From an uncultured Elusimicrobia bacterium (GTDB taxonomy: Bacteria > Elusimicrobiota > Elusimicrobia > Elusimicrobiales > UBA9959), in assembly GCA_903867985.1 (NCBI GenBank), contig CAIPTO010000074.1, positions 1 through 57,522 on the forward strand: 57,522 nucleotides of DNA, in the 5' to 3' direction. The translations under genes and the position numbers were made by a program. The notes beneath the pieces are model-generated. The model was not told the DNA's origin. It worked only from the letters and a program-made list of their open reading frames with translations, and did not search any database. Positions 16,986-25,469 of the stretch are shown in pieces. Numbering within the stretch: the first letter of the stretch is position 1; each line of letters starts with the position of its first letter.

Positions 16986-18719
16986 ATGGAACTATTCAGA
17001 TACCCCGTGGAACTTATCTGGCTGACGCTGGGATTCGTCGCGCTGTTGTTCTTCTATTTCAAGGCCCGGACCGCGGCCGCGCGGACCGCGGCAGAGTTAA
17101 TGGATTCCGAACAGCTTTCAAAGCTTTCCGGGGAAAATGCGTTAACCAGAAAGCAGATCCGCGACCGGATATACCTGGCGGCGCTGGCGTTCCTTGTAGC
17201 GGCGGCGGCGGGGCCGCAGTGGGGGATGGAAATGGCCCCGGTCACGGATCTGAGCGGCAGCCTGGTTGTAGCCGTGGACACCTCCGCCTCTATGGGCGCA
17301 AAGGACATCAAGCCTTCAAGGATAGAAAATTCAAAGCTCATGCTCAACGCGCTCACCGATAAATTCCAGGACTACCGGATGGGGGTCATCGCCTTCAGCG
17401 GCGACGCCTATATCCAGTGCCCTCTGACCACGGACTCTGAGGCCATCAAATACTTCCTCTCCTACCTGGCGCCCGGCATCCTGCCTGCCCCCGGCACTAA
17501 TCTCGCTTCCGCCATAACGGCCGCAGAACGCATGCTCGGCAAATATTCCGGAGCCAAGGTCCTTGTCCTCATAACTGACGGCGAGGACCTGGAAGGCAAG
17601 GTCGATGAGGCGCTCAACTCGGCCGCGGCCGCGAACCTGAAAATATTCACCGTTGGCGTGGGAAAGACGGAAGGGGAACTGATACCGATGGCGGATCAGA
17701 CCGGCAGCTTCACCGAATACAAAAAAGATTCTTCCGGCAAGACGATCGTGACGCATCTGGATGAATTCACTCTGCTTAAGATAGCGCGAAAAACCGGTGC
17801 CGAATATATTCGTTACGGCGGTGACCCGGAAGCCACGGCGGACGAGATACGCGCCACGGTCGGCAAAATTGCCCAGTCAAAGACCAAGGGTTTCGGTAAA
17901 GCCGCGTACAAGAACCGTTATCGCGCGCCGCTCCTTATCGCGTTCCTCCTGTTTTTGATAGAATTGATGTTCATGGAAAAAGGATTCCCGCCGTTCCTGG
18001 CGAAGCTCCTGAGACGGTTTCGTAAAACGCCGCCGGCCCTCCTGCTGTCAGCGCTGGCCCTTTTTTCCGCTTCGCCGGATTCCGCCCTTGCTGCGTCGCC
18101 TGAAAGTCTGGCGCGCCTGGGCAATAGCGCCTACTATAAGAAGGATTTCTCTAAGGCCTACGAGCACTATTCAAAAGCCCTGGAAAAAAGCCCGAAGAAC
18201 GCCAGAATACTATTCAACAGGGGCGCGGCTTTTTACCGCATGGAAGATTACGCTAAGGCCGCGGAGGATTTCGAGGAGGCCGCCAAAAACCCCAAACTTA
18301 AAAGCGCGGCCGATTATAACGCCGGCAACGCCTATTACAAGATGTCAGATCTCTCTAAGGCTATAGGAAAATACCGGTCGGCGATAATCGCCGGCCACGG
18401 CGACACTGAAAACGCCAGATATAATCTGCAGAAAGCTCTTGAACAGCAGAAACAAAACCAATGCAAAAACAACAAGCCTGATCAGAAGAAACAGGAGCAG
18501 GAGCAGAAACCAAAACAAGAAGACAAAAGCGGCGGAAAGGATCAGGAGAAAAAAGACCAGGCGGAACAGAAGAAAAAAGAAGCGGCCCGCCAGCAGGCCG
18601 ATAAATTATTGGAACTGATGAAAGAAAAAGAGAAATCTTCGGGAAACCGCGAGATGATTAACGCCCGCTTCAGTAATAAGCCTCAAAAGAAAAAGAATAT
18701 TTCGGAAAAAGACTGGTAA
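16986..18719 (+). CDS. batB: Fused BatB-BatC: VWA domain plus TPR protein
   Basis: 577 residues from the ATG at 16986; an in-frame upstream ATG at 16896 lies in the repeat tract and would add 30 low-complexity residues, so it is rejected. Order: TM helices (about 8-26 and 60-78), VWA domain (about 90-290) with MIDAS D-T-S-A-S-M-G and T-D-G-E-D at about 198, a TM helix (about 315-333), a further hydrophobic segment (about 350-365), then TPR repeats (about 372-480). It ends in a Lys/Gln/Glu-rich tail and N-A-R-F-S-N-K-P. VWA equals BatB and TPR plus charged tail equals BatC, normally separate genes. The second hydrophobic segment may be the old BatC signal peptide, now internal. Confidence 0.85.
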   Translation: MELFRYPVELIWLTLGFVALLFFYFKARTAAARTAAELMDSEQLSKLSGENALTRKQIRDRIYLAALAFLVAAAAGPQWGMEMAPVTDLSGSLVVAVDTSASMGAKDIKPSRIENSKLMLNALTDKFQDYRMGVIAFSGDAYIQCPLTTDSEAIKYFLSYLAPGILPAPGTNLASAITAAERMLGKYSGAKVLVLITDGEDLEGKVDEALNSAAAANLKIFTVGVGKTEGELIPMADQTGSFTEYKKDSSGKTIVTHLDEFTLLKIARKTGAEYIRYGGDPEATADEIRATVGKIAQSKTKGFGKAAYKNRYRAPLLIAFLLFLIELMFMEKGFPPFLAKLLRRFRKTPPALLLSALALFSASPDSALAASPESLARLGNSAYYKKDFSKAYEHYSKALEKSPKNARILFNRGAAFYRMEDYAKAAEDFEEAAKNPKLKSAADYNAGNAYYKMSDLSKAIGKYRSAIIAGHGDTENARYNLQKALEQQKQNQCKNNKPDQKKQEQEQKPKQEDKSGGKDQEKKDQAEQKKKEAARQQADKLLELMKEKEKSSGNREMINARFSNKPQKKKNISEKDW

Positions 18720-18724
18720 CCCGG

Positions 18725-18802
18725 CGAAAGTGGCGAGTGGATAGCGGTAAGTGGGCAGCGGTGCGGGCCTATTCACTAGCCACTAGTCACAAACCACTAA
18801 CT
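18725..18802. repeat. Degenerate repeats: AGTGG(C) half and inverted CCACTAG half
   Basis: Left half: AGTGGCGAGTGG, AAGTGGGCAG. Right half: TTCACTAGCCACTAG, AAACCACTAACT. The two halves are inverted relative to each other and can pair as an imperfect long hairpin. The right half shares ACCACTAA and ATTCACT with the tract at 40160-40207. The tract ends 4 nt before the batD start codon. Confidence 0.7.
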
Positions 18803-18806
18803 TATT

Positions 18807-20660
18807 ATGCGCTATACATTTAGGTTGTACATAGGATTAATTATCGCGTCACTGGTTTTACTGGCGGCCGGACCGGCGGCGGCTTTTTTATCCATCTCGG
18901 CGGAAACCGACAGGGAAAGCGTGGAGATAAATGACAGTCTTAATCTGATCGTGACGGTCAGCGGCGACTCCGCCTCCGTACCCGAGCCTAATCTGCCCCA
19001 GATGAATAATTTCAATATTTACTCCTCCGGCAGGAGCCAGAACATCTCCATAGTGAACGGCAAGATTACAACTTCCGTCGCCTTCACATACATACTATCG
19101 CCCAGGTTCATCGGAAAACAGAAGATCCCGCCCATACCGGTCTTTGACGGCAAAGAAAAATACGTAACCCGTGAGATAGAGATAACCGTAGTAAAGGCCG
19201 CCTCGACCGCGCAGGCTCCGCAACCTCAGACCGCGCAGAAAACCCGCGCCGCGGCCGGCGCCCAAACCTCGCTGAAGCCGGAAGACGCTATCTATATGAC
19301 GGCAGAAACAGATAAAAAAGCCGCCTACCCGAACGAGCAAGTAAACCTGACCATCAGATTCTATACCGCGGTGTCGCTGACCTCTAACCCGCAGTATATC
19401 CCGCCCCAGTTCAAAAATCTGATTGCCGAAGATCTGCCGCCTGCCAGGAACGGAGAAACCGTGATCAAGGGGGTTCGCTACTACCACACAGATATCAAAA
19501 CAGCGATCTTCGGCATAGAAGAAGGACCGGCCGCGGTCAACCCGGCTACCATTATCGCGCAGGTCCACAAGGAAAGCGCCATCGACCCCTTCGACCCCAA
19601 CTTTTTTCAGAAATTCTTTTCCCTGGGCGCCGGGGAAGGCGAAACCCGCCAGATCCAGAGCCCCACCGCGTCACTCAGGATCCTGCCGCTGCCCGAAGGC
19701 GCTCCGGCGTCGTTCAAAGGCTCCGTCGGCAATTTCTCGCTTTCAGCCGACATTAGCCCGAAGGAAGTAAAAACCGGGGAAGCCCTGAACCTCTCAATAA
19801 CCATTACCGGCAAAGGCAATTTAAAGACGATTACCGCGCCAACCCCGCCGGATATGCCCGACTTTAAGGTTTACAACACCATAAGTTCGCTTGATATATC
19901 CAAGGAAAACGACGTCATAGGCGGCAAAAAGGTTTTCACCACCGTCCTCATCCCCAGAACCGCGGGACGGCTGACCATACCGAAAATTAAATTTTCTTTC
20001 TTTGATCCGGAAGCGAAAGCCTACCGGGAATTATCCTGCGGCCCTTTCGAGATCACTGTTGGAAAAGGCGACGGCGAGGAGAAAACATTCTCGTTCACCC
20101 ATGGAGGACAAGCCGCAGGCATAACGCCGCTCTCCTCCGACATCCGCTACGTGAGCGACCGCGCGAAACCGCCGATCACCGGCACCTTTGCGGGACGCGT
20201 TTCCACTCTGCCGGTCTGGATAAATTTTTTTCCCGTAGCGGCCGTCCTGCTGAGTTTATGGCTCGCGCGCCTTAATGATTTCAGGCTTAAAAACCCTATG
20301 CTTTTCCGCTTCAGGAAAGCCCACGGGGAAGCGCGCGCCGATATTGCCGGCGCCGCGGAAAAACTGAAAACCGCCCAGCCTGAGGAGGCGGCGTCCATTC
20401 TTTACGACTCACTCCTGGCGTATCTTTCGGACAAGTCCGGATACAAGGTCAGCGGACTGACTATGAAACGGGCGCGCGTCCTGCTTAAAGAAAAATTCCC
20501 GCAAGCAGGGGAGCACTCGCTTGCAGAAATAACGGACCTCTGGGAGCGGCTGGAAGCCCTGCATTTTTCCCCGGCCGGGGCCACGCCGGAAGAGGGGAAG
20601 TATCTGCTTGAAAAATATACCGCTCTTCTGGACCTGCTGGAAAAGGACTTTAAAAAATGA
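18807..20660 (+). CDS. batD: BatD family protein
   Basis: 617 residues, standard BatD length. Signal peptide about 1-27 (A-A-G-P-A-A-A-F-L). Tandem periplasmic immunoglobulin-like domains begin with the BatD pattern I-S-A-E-T-D-R-E-S-V-E-I-N-D and P-N-L-P-Q-M-N-N-F, and A-Y-P-N-E-Q-V marks a second repeat at about 172. One TM helix lies at about 468-488 (W-I-N-F-F-P-V-A-A-V-L-L), followed by a cytoplasmic helical tail. The large periplasmic part probably scaffolds BatA/BatB. Overlaps batE by 4 bp. Co-transcribed with the Bat genes upstream. Confidence 0.85.
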   Translation: MRYTFRLYIGLIIASLVLLAAGPAAAFLSISAETDRESVEINDSLNLIVTVSGDSASVPEPNLPQMNNFNIYSSGRSQNISIVNGKITTSVAFTYILSPRFIGKQKIPPIPVFDGKEKYVTREIEITVVKAASTAQAPQPQTAQKTRAAAGAQTSLKPEDAIYMTAETDKKAAYPNEQVNLTIRFYTAVSLTSNPQYIPPQFKNLIAEDLPPARNGETVIKGVRYYHTDIKTAIFGIEEGPAAVNPATIIAQVHKESAIDPFDPNFFQKFFSLGAGEGETRQIQSPTASLRILPLPEGAPASFKGSVGNFSLSADISPKEVKTGEALNLSITITGKGNLKTITAPTPPDMPDFKVYNTISSLDISKENDVIGGKKVFTTVLIPRTAGRLTIPKIKFSFFDPEAKAYRELSCGPFEITVGKGDGEEKTFSFTHGGQAAGITPLSSDIRYVSDRAKPPITGTFAGRVSTLPVWINFFPVAAVLLSLWLARLNDFRLKNPMLFRFRKAHGEARADIAGAAEKLKTAQPEEAASILYDSLLAYLSDKSGYKVSGLTMKRARVLLKEKFPQAGEHSLAEITDLWERLEALHFSPAGATPEEGKYLLEKYTALLDLLEKDFKK

Positions 20661-21403
20661 AAAAGACAATATTGCCGCTATTATTTGCTCTTTTTTCCGC
20701 CGGTTCCGCCGGCGCCTATGACCGCAGCGTTCTGGCGGAATACAATGACCTGTATAAAAGCGGCAGCTACCAATCAGCGCTGGAGGGCTATAAGGAAATA
20801 GCCGTAAAGGAACCCTACAATCCCTACGCCTTCTACAACGCCGGCAACGCCTATTTCCGCATGAATAAGCCGGGGCTGGCGATACTCTACTACGGCAAAG
20901 CCTTCCGATTGGATCCCCGCGACTCAGATATCCGCACCAACCTGGACTTCGCCATGAGGCATACTGGGCAGATACTGGTGCCGGAAGGCCTGCCCAAAAC
21001 TCTCCATTACCTTTACTATTTTTTTTCCGATCTGGAACTCAGGGCCGCGGCCACGTCTTTATGGTGGCTCGCCTGCCTGTTATTCTCTTTATACACACTG
21101 AAGTCCGGCCTGCGCGATAAGTTAAGGGGAACGCTTCTGGCCTCGGTTCTGGCATTAGTCGGGGCGCTTATGTGGATCACGGCCCGATCTTCTTCCGCGT
21201 TCGAGAACGCGGCGGTCATTACGGCAGAAGGTTCGGCCCAGTTGCTGAGCGGTCCCGGCGAAACCTTTAAGGCCTACGCCACGCTGCCCGAGGCCAGGCT
21301 GGTGAAGATCCTGGACGACACCGACGACATCTACTACGAGGTAGGTATTCCGCGCGAAGGCATAAAAGGCTGGATAAAAAAAACTGCCGCGGAAAAGATT
21401 TAA
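20657..21403 (+). CDS. batE: BatE-like TPR protein with C-terminal SH3 domain
   Basis: 248 residues. Signal peptide 1-20 (ending S-A-G-A). TPR repeats at about 25-95, including N-P-Y-A-F-Y-N-A-G-N-A-Y-F-R-M and the partner helix of P-G-L-A-I-L-Y-Y-G-K-A. Two TM helices (about 130-147 and 157-175) follow, then a bacterial SH3 domain (about 185-245) with L-L-S-G-P-G-E and a final G-W-I-K-K. This is the usual last gene of Bat operons. Start overlaps batD by 4 bp. Confidence 0.85.
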   Translation: MKKTILPLLFALFSAGSAGAYDRSVLAEYNDLYKSGSYQSALEGYKEIAVKEPYNPYAFYNAGNAYFRMNKPGLAILYYGKAFRLDPRDSDIRTNLDFAMRHTGQILVPEGLPKTLHYLYYFFSDLELRAAATSLWWLACLLFSLYTLKSGLRDKLRGTLLASVLALVGALMWITARSSSAFENAAVITAEGSAQLLSGPGETFKAYATLPEARLVKILDDTDDIYYEVGIPREGIKGWIKKTAAEKI

Positions 21404-21480
21404 AAACTATCCACTCAACACATAACCTCAGTGTAATCCGTTCATTCCGGCTGCGGGACGAAAAATAATCCCCGGCAAAA

Positions 21481-21489
21481 TGATAAAAT
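21481..21489 (+). promoter_or_regulatory. Extended -10 (TGATAAAAT) upstream of rpiB
   Basis: TG-A-TAAAAT in an otherwise bare gap. An AAGGAC and ATG (21499) follow and open a seven-codon frame (M-N-L-L-K-F-C-L, stop TAG). The rpiB leader would be about 90 nt. The mini-frame may be chance or a leader peptide. Confidence 0.35.
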
Positions 21490-21515
21490 TTAAAGGACAT
21501 GAATTTACTTAAGTT

Positions 21516-21549
21516 CTGCCTATAGCCGCCTACTTACGGCCTATGGCAG
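21516..21549 (+). repeat. Inverted repeat hairpin in the rpiB leader
   Basis: CTGCCTATAGCCG (21516-21528) and CGGCCTATGGCAG (21537-21549) are near-complementary 13-mers with an 8-nt loop. The right arm shares CGGC(C/T)TATGGCA with the repeats at 7906-7917. It lies between a putative promoter and the rpiB start, so it would be transcribed. Confidence 0.6.
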
Positions 21550-21587
21550 GCTGTTAGATTTGACATGGATACACAGTGGAGACCAAA

Positions 21588-22031
21588 ATGAAAATAGCTA
21601 TCGCCAGCGATCACGCCGGATTTCCTTTAAAACAATACCTCGCCGACTATCTGAAGGCCGAGGGACATAAGGTTGACGACCTGGGAACCGATTCCGCCGA
21701 TATATCCGTGGATTATCCGGATTTCGCGGCAAAAACGGCCCTGGCCGTGACGCACGGCAAAGCCGCCAGAGGCATCATAGTCTGCGGCTCCGGAATAGGC
21801 GCCTGCGTGGCGGCCAATAAATTCAACGGCGCCAGAGCCTCGGTCTGCCACGACACCTATTCCGCCCGTCAGGGCGTTGAACATGACGACCTGAATATTT
21901 TATGCCTGGGCGCCAGAGTCATCGGAACCGCGCTGGCCCAGGATATCGTCCAGGCCTTCGTAGGCGCCGCGTTCTCCAACGAAGCGCGCTTTGTCAGACG
22001 TCTGGATAAGATACGATCTTTTGAAAAATAA
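21588..22031 (+). CDS. rpiB: Ribose-5-phosphate isomerase B
   Basis: 147 residues. Interconverts ribulose-5-phosphate and ribose-5-phosphate in the non-oxidative pentose phosphate pathway. RpiB/LacAB hallmarks: I-A-S-D-H-A-G (about 5-11), Y-P-D-F-A at about 42, and G-I-V-C-G-S-G-I-G at about 65-73 with the catalytic Cys, then N-K-F-N-G-A-R-A and the H-D-T-Y-S-A motif. The ATG at 21588 is chosen because GTGGAG (21576-21581) is its Shine-Dalgarno. It is 18 bp ahead of the transaldolase fusion, so two consecutive pentose phosphate enzymes are co-expressed. Confidence 0.93.
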   Translation: MKIAIASDHAGFPLKQYLADYLKAEGHKVDDLGTDSADISVDYPDFAAKTALAVTHGKAARGIIVCGSGIGACVAANKFNGARASVCHDTYSARQGVEHDDLNILCLGARVIGTALAQDIVQAFVGAAFSNEARFVRRLDKIRSFEK

Positions 22032-22049
22032 TAACCGGGAGACACCACA

Positions 22050-25000
22050 ATGGATATTCTGAAAGAGATAAAAACCGCCCCGCAGAGCCTCTGGCTGGAC
22101 AGCCTGAACCGCGACATGCTTTTGAACGGCGCCCTGGCCAAAATCATCAAAGACCTCGGCATCAGCGGCGTGACCTCCAACCCCTCTATTTTCGAGACTG
22201 CCATACTAAATTCCTCCTCTTACACGGAAACTATCGAACGCCTCGCGGCCAAGGACGAAACGGCGGAAGTCATATTTGAAACTATCGCCCTGGAAGATAT
22301 TCAGCGCGCAGCCGACCTCTTAAAAGGTATTTATGAAGATACAGGCGGGGCGGACGGTTTCGTAAGCATGGAAGTCAGACCTTCGCTGGCTTACGACATT
22401 GAAAAAACCGTCAAAGAAGGCGAGCGTCTTTTCACAAAGCTCGGCCGCAAGAACATCATGATAAAAGTACCGGCGACGCCGCAGGGCGTGATGGCCGGCA
22501 ACGCCCTCCTGAAAAAAGGCGTCAATGTAAATTTCACTCTCATTTTCTCGCCCGTAAGATACGAGGAAGTTGTAAAGGCCTACGTGAACGCCCTGACCTG
22601 GCGCGCGGACAATCATCTGCCGGTGAATTCACTGGCCTCGGTCGCCAGTTTCTTCGTAAGCCGCATTGATACGGCTACGGACGACGAACTTGAGATCCTT
22701 CTGGCAGCGGAAGAATCTTTCGACAGCGAGGAACTTTACGACTTCGCCAACGCCGCAAGAGGCCGGGCTGGAGTCGCGAACTCTCTCATCGCCTATAAGA
22801 CATATTCAATGGTTTTTTCGAGCAATGAATTCCGGGCGTTGTCGGAAAAAGGCGCCATGAAGCAGCGCATACTCTGGGCCTCGACCGGCGTTAAAAACTC
22901 CGCCTACAGGGATACGATGTACGCCGACGCCCTGCTGCTCCCGGAATCCATCAACACCCTGCCGGAGAAAGCGCTTGCGGCTTTTATCGAGCACGGCGAG
23001 CCTGACAAGACCCCGATAACAACCAGGATGGCCGCCGCTGCGGCGTTTTTCGCGAAGCTGGAAACGGCCGGCGTGGATTTCCAGTCCATACTCGAATTTC
23101 TGGAACGCGACGGAGTGGAAAGGTTCTCGCGCGCCTACGATTCGCTGATAAGCCACATAGAGGAAAAAAAGCGTTCAATGTCCAAGACCGCCGGCTCCGA
23201 ACCAGCGGCTGACGAGCCGCCCTCATGGGATTATAAACCGGAACTCAAAAAACTAGCGGATATGGATTTCGTGAAACGCCTCTGGAAAAAAGACGCGGCC
23301 CTCTGGAAAAAAGAACCGGAGCACGTGAAGATCATCAACAACTCTCTGGGCTGGCTGGATTCACCTTTCAAGATGCTGGCCCGCGTTAAGGAGATCGGCC
23401 GCTTTAGAGACGAGATAATCCGGGACGGGATATCCAGCGTGGTGCTGCTGGGTATGGGCGGTTCCAGCCTGGCCCCTGAGGTAATGAAAACCGTGTTCCA
23501 GAGCCCCAAAAATCCCCGGCTATACGTCCTTGACACCACGGATCCTGCCTGGATTCTTTCGGTCAAAGAGAACCTGGACCTGAAGAAAACGTTGTTCATC
23601 TTCGCAAGCAAGTCCGGCGGAACGATAGAACCGTCCAGCCAGTTCAAATATTTCTGGAGCCTGCTGAAAAAGGCGGGGGTGAAAAAACCGGGCAATAACT
23701 TCGCCGCCATCACCGACCCCGGCACCGGCCTCGCCAAACTGGCGAAAGAAAAAAAATTCCGCAAGATATTCATCAATTTCCCCGACATAGGAGGCAGGTT
23801 CTCGGCGCTCTCATATTTCGGCCTGGTGCCGGCGGCTCTGTGCGGCGCCGATATCAAAAAACTGCTCGAGCGGGCGATAGACATCGCCAATATGTGCAAG
23901 AATCCAGACCTCATGAAAAATCCAGGAGCAATGCTGGGAGCCCTGATCGGCGGCATGGCGCTCAATGGACGCGATAAACTGACCCTTATTATGCCTAAGA
24001 GCCTTGAGATCTTCGGCCTATGGGTGGAGCAGCTTGTGGCCGAAAGCACTGGCAAAGAAGGCAAAGGGGTAGTCCCCGTCTGCATGGAAGAACTCGCGGC
24101 GCCGGACAAGTATCAGACAGACAGGTTCTTCGCGCACACGCAACTGGGCGCCGTACCTGAACCGGTAACAGCCGGCAGGCTGGACAAACTTAAAAAGGCG
24201 GGCCAGCCGGTTTACACCATGTTCATCAAGGACGCCTACGACCTTGGAGGGGAGTTCTTCCGCTGGGAAGCGGCCACGGCCGCGGCCGGAGCGCTTTTAG
24301 GCATAGATCCGTTCGACCAGCCCAATGTGAAGGAAGCCAAAGACCTGACAATGAAGGTGCTGGACACCCTGACCTCCAAAGTAAAGGTCCAGGCGGCAAA
24401 GCCGCAGTTCTCATCGGATAAACTGGAGGCATTCGCGTCAAAAGCTCTTCTAGGCGGCAGGTCCGGCCCGGCCGGACAGGATGCAGTTTTTCAGCGCATT
24501 TTTTCAAGTCTGAATGCGAAGGAATACATAGCCCTGCTGGCCTATCTGCCCAACGCGCCAAAGGTGGAAGCGGAATTAAAGAACCTTCGCGCAAGCTTGA
24601 AGGCACAAACCAATTCGGCCGTCACTCTTTCATACGGCCCGAGATACCTGCATTCCTCAGGGCAGCTGCACAAAGGCGGCCCCGATAAAGCGTTCTTCCT
24701 CATATTGACAACTCAGGCCAAAAATGATATCAATATCATAGGGGAAAAGTACACTTTCTGGCAGCTGGAAATGGCCCAGGCCATGGGGGATTTTGAGGCC
24801 CTGGACTCAAAAAACAGACGCGTTTTAAGAATTCACCTGAAACAGCCTCTCGACAAGTCCCTCAGATATCTTGATGAGAAGATTTCCAGAACAGGCCAGG
24901 CCGTGAAAACATCAAAAGAAGCGCAACCGCAAGGTGAGGAGAGTAATATGATTAAGTTGACCGTTAAAAAGAACACCGCTGCAAAAACCACAACAGATAC

Positions 25001-25304
25001 ACCCGCTAAAACCGCCGCCCGCGAGAAACTGACCGGCGCGAGCGAATACGTGCTGATAGACCATCCCAAGAACCTTGAGACCATAACCTCCAGGGATTAT
25101 TCCATCAGGATCGCCGCCAGCGCCGCCGTCACTGTGGACATTTCCATAGACGATGCTCCGTGGCAGGGATGCAGGCACTCAGTGGGTTACTGGTGGTTCG
25201 ACTGGACCAATTTCACGCCCGGCACCCACCAATTGGTGGCCAGGATGCATATGAAGAACGGCGAATACCTTATTTCCAAAAGACGCCGCTGCAAAGTAAG
25301 CTGA
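22050..25304 (+). CDS. Transaldolase / glucose-6-phosphate isomerase fusion with extra C-terminal domain
   Basis: 1084 residues in one frame. The N-terminal transaldolase domain (about 1-360) carries G-V-T-S-N-P-S-I-F (about 40-48) and the Schiff-base Lys in M-I-K-V-P-A-T (about 138). The phosphoglucose isomerase domain (about 390-920) has M-G-G-S-S-L-A-P-E, F-A-S-K-S-G-G-T-I-E-P and G-G-R-F-S-A-L-S. This bifunctional fusion is known in several phyla and links pentose phosphate and upper glycolytic steps. After the usual end, L-R-I-H-L-K-Q-P-L, a linker and an extra beta-rich domain (about 967-1084) with P-W-Q-G-C-R and G-Y-W-W-F-D-W follow. An internal ATG with its own Shine-Dalgarno opens that extra domain (see 24948). 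Confidence 0.92.
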   Translation: MDILKEIKTAPQSLWLDSLNRDMLLNGALAKIIKDLGISGVTSNPSIFETAILNSSSYTETIERLAAKDETAEVIFETIALEDIQRAADLLKGIYEDTGGADGFVSMEVRPSLAYDIEKTVKEGERLFTKLGRKNIMIKVPATPQGVMAGNALLKKGVNVNFTLIFSPVRYEEVVKAYVNALTWRADNHLPVNSLASVASFFVSRIDTATDDELEILLAAEESFDSEELYDFANAARGRAGVANSLIAYKTYSMVFSSNEFRALSEKGAMKQRILWASTGVKNSAYRDTMYADALLLPESINTLPEKALAAFIEHGEPDKTPITTRMAAAAAFFAKLETAGVDFQSILEFLERDGVERFSRAYDSLISHIEEKKRSMSKTAGSEPAADEPPSWDYKPELKKLADMDFVKRLWKKDAALWKKEPEHVKIINNSLGWLDSPFKMLARVKEIGRFRDEIIRDGISSVVLLGMGGSSLAPEVMKTVFQSPKNPRLYVLDTTDPAWILSVKENLDLKKTLFIFASKSGGTIEPSSQFKYFWSLLKKAGVKKPGNNFAAITDPGTGLAKLAKEKKFRKIFINFPDIGGRFSALSYFGLVPAALCGADIKKLLERAIDIANMCKNPDLMKNPGAMLGALIGGMALNGRDKLTLIMPKSLEIFGLWVEQLVAESTGKEGKGVVPVCMEELAAPDKYQTDRFFAHTQLGAVPEPVTAGRLDKLKKAGQPVYTMFIKDAYDLGGEFFRWEAATAAAGALLGIDPFDQPNVKEAKDLTMKVLDTLTSKVKVQAAKPQFSSDKLEAFASKALLGGRSGPAGQDAVFQRIFSSLNAKEYIALLAYLPNAPKVEAELKNLRASLKAQTNSAVTLSYGPRYLHSSGQLHKGGPDKAFFLILTTQAKNDINIIGEKYTFWQLEMAQAMGDFEALDSKNRRVLRIHLKQPLDKSLRYLDEKISRTGQAVKTSKEAQPQGEESNMIKLTVKKNTAAKTTTDTPAKTAAREKLTGASEYVLIDHPKNLETITSRDYSIRIAASAAVTVDISIDDAPWQGCRHSVGYWWFDWTNFTPGTHQLVARMHMKNGEYLISKRRRCKVS
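24948..25304 (+). CDS. Possible internally initiated 118-residue beta-rich protein (C-terminal domain of the fusion)
   Basis: AGGTGAGGAG (24932-24941) precedes the in-frame ATG at 24948 with a 6-nt spacer, stronger than many real sites in this window. A TAA at 24944-24946 in the +2 frame would give a classic TAATATG junction if the upstream frame were shifted. So this was probably once a separate gene, now fused by loss of the stop, and may still be made alone. The product begins with a Lys/Thr/Ala-rich tail, then an Ig-like beta domain (about 35-118) with G-Y-W-W-F-D-W and P-G-T-H-Q-L-V-A-R. No signal peptide. Function not recognised. Confidence 0.4.
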   Translation: MIKLTVKKNTAAKTTTDTPAKTAAREKLTGASEYVLIDHPKNLETITSRDYSIRIAASAAVTVDISIDDAPWQGCRHSVGYWWFDWTNFTPGTHQLVARMHMKNGEYLISKRRRCKVS

Positions 25305-25448
25305 TAGCTCGCGACACACGACAGCTCGGACTAAAGCCATCTGGCAGCAAGGCAAGTTAAAATGCAAATGCCGTGCTTCCGGGTGGTTTTGTCTTTACCC
25401 TGCCGATCCTGACCTCCTTACTTTACCCCTGAACTCACCGCCCATATT

Positions 25449-25457
25449 TGATAGAAT
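25449..25457 (+). promoter_or_regulatory. Extended -10 (TGATAGAAT) before the pyruvate kinase gene
   Basis: TG-A-TAGAAT ends 12 nt before the ATG at 25470, so the leader would be about 6 nt and contains no Shine-Dalgarno. Confidence 0.4.
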
Positions 25458-25469
25458 CTATTCACGCAA

